Below are positions 63,270 through 64,000 of a stretch of 64,000 nucleotides of DNA, piece after piece. Every line of letters begins with the position of its first letter. Positions within the stretch are counted from its first letter, which is position 1. A program made the position numbers and the translations under genes. The notes beneath the pieces were generated by a model, which was not told the DNA's origin, did no database searches, and worked only from the letters and a program-made list of their open reading frames with translations. The stretch is from Bradyrhizobium retamae. GTDB lineage: Bacteria; Pseudomonadota; Alphaproteobacteria; Rhizobiales; Xanthobacteraceae. The DNA lies in NCBI RefSeq assembly GCF_001440415.1, contig NZ_LLYA01000192.1:124001-188000 (forward strand). The letters are read 5' to 3'.

Positions 63270-63522
63270 ACTTTCGTGCGAACGATTCCACCGTGGCTCA
63301 CTAGGGCGCGTACTCATAAATCCGATACTGCACACCGCCGCCGCTGATGTCCCCTTCGCTCCGAAAGCGACCGAATTGCTGCGACGCCACGAAATGACGT
63401 GATGGGCCAGCAACAGACCCATGCGGCGCAGCAAACGCAGCGGCGGGTTGCAAGATTAGAAGATCGCGAGTGAGAATTGCCCTCCACCTTGTGGATGGAG
63501 TGCCGCAGCCTGGACACGACCA

Positions 63523-64000
63523 TCAAGGCACCGGCGTGGGTGGCCTCAAAAACTCGACCAGCCGTTGAGCGTGTGCGGGCAGGGACCTAAAACTTCGCAC
63601 GCAAATCCTTAGGTGGCGAAGAGCCCAAGTGTCCGTAAGAGGAATGACGCGGATAGCCATGGACTGCTGGAATCGCCGAGCTGCTGTTTCGGGCAGGATG
63701 GCGAGACCAATGCCCTTTTCTACCATCTGACACATCAAGTCGGTCCCGTTGAGGCGGATGCGCAGCTTGAACCGGCGACCGGCACGGAAGGCATGATAGT
63801 TCAACAAGTCCTGCATCGGGCTGCCCGCGGCAAAGCCGATAAATTCATGGTCGAGAGTTTCGCGGAATGCAATTTTACGATGCCGGCTGAGCGGATGCCG
63901 CAGTGGCGTCACCAGGACCAGGCGGATCTCCGCGAACGGAAAACTGTCCAGCTCCGCGCCTGGATCAACGGTCTCCCCGACAATGCCGATATCGCCGCGG
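63523..64000 (-). CDS. LysR family regulator, 5' part beyond window
   Basis: The C-terminal effector-binding half of a LysR-type regulator, read on the minus strand and cut by the window edge; the frame is open from 64000 to the stop at 63523. Visible signs are GDIGIVGETVDPGAELDSF, RLVLVTPLRHPLSRHRKIAFRETLDHEFIGFA in pieces and MVEKGIGLAILPETAARRF, the typical second LysR lobe. Target genes and the DNA-binding domain lie outside the window. Confidence 0.82.
   Translation of the reverse strand, partial: RGDIGIVGETVDPGAELDSFPFAEIRLVLVTPLRHPLSRHRKIAFRETLDHEFIGFAAGSPMQDLLNYHAFRAGRRFKLRIRLNGTDLMCQMVEKGIGLAILPETAARRFQQSMAIRVIPLTDTWALRHLRICVRSFRSLPAHAQRLVEFLRPPTPVP

Overview
The window reads as a chromosomal segment of an alphaproteobacterium of the Bradyrhizobium / Nitrobacteraceae type. 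The evidence is high G+C coding sequence, the protein families present, a circularly permuted two-piece tmRNA whose tag reads ANDNYAPVAQAA, and several dispersed palindromic repeats of the kind that litter Bradyrhizobium genomes. I saw no rRNA, tRNA, CRISPR array, prophage or intact insertion sequence. Nearly all of it is core or shell chromosome.

Layout. 0.1-4.0 kb: SDR oxidoreductase, DUF2336 protein, and a divergent LysR / PaaI-thioesterase pair. 4.5-11.5 kb: a branched-chain amino acid block on the minus strand. It has a sigma70 promoter, a leader peptide rich in Ile/Leu/Val codons, an attenuator, then ilvB, a threonine-dehydratase-like gene without an ACT domain, ilvN, a methyltransferase, an EamA exporter and a LysE exporter, with ilvC after a longer gap. 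11.6-15.7 kb: miaA and serB, whose start codons overlap head to head, and a Do-family protease. 15.4-19.8 kb: hflK-hflC-DUF2065 and thyA-GNAT-dfrA. 19.9-23.1 kb: a tripartite tricarboxylate transporter (tctB-tctA-tctC). 23.5-26.7 kb: ssrA (tmRNA) next to sspB (ClpXP adaptor), fumC, and a DUF4169 / ribbon-helix-helix pair. 26.8-34 kb: secreted TPR protein, ABC-F ATPase, DUF1003 and a giant AsmA protein. 34-37.4 kb: P450, TetR, MFS. 37.4-45.8 kb: a signalling region with two class III cyclase proteins, one fused to zinc ribbons, an AAA ATPase and TPRs, two unrecognised genes, and a frameshifted 2-hydroxyacid dehydrogenase.

46-53.9 kb is the most interesting part. Thiol-redox genes (CcdA-like, DoxX, DUF255/thioredoxin) are followed by two tandem Cys-rich bufferin-like precursor genes (BufA2 type). 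Each has the same ECF-type promoter motif (TGTAAC, 16-nt spacer, CGTA). The second precursor leads into bufB (MNIO/DUF692), bufC (DUF2063), a creatininase-family protein and a secreted HExxH metallopeptidase. All four downstream junctions after bufB's start are ATGA overlaps or part of one uninterrupted run. The coupling of a creatininase-fold protein (the fold of the mycofactocin peptidase MftE) and an exported peptidase to a metallophore RiPP operon suggests an extended maturation or turnover pathway.

54-64 kb: FAD-linked oxidase, thioesterase, an AraC-TPR fusion regulator facing a methyltransferase and an alpha/beta hydrolase, DUF1328, UvrD/PcrA helicase and a LysR gene cut by the window edge. 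A dispersed ~125-bp palindromic element occurs three times. One copy supplies the C-terminus of MiaA, and one is inserted in frame in the UvrD-type helicase between motifs II and III. All functional calls are from reading the sequence; no database search was run.
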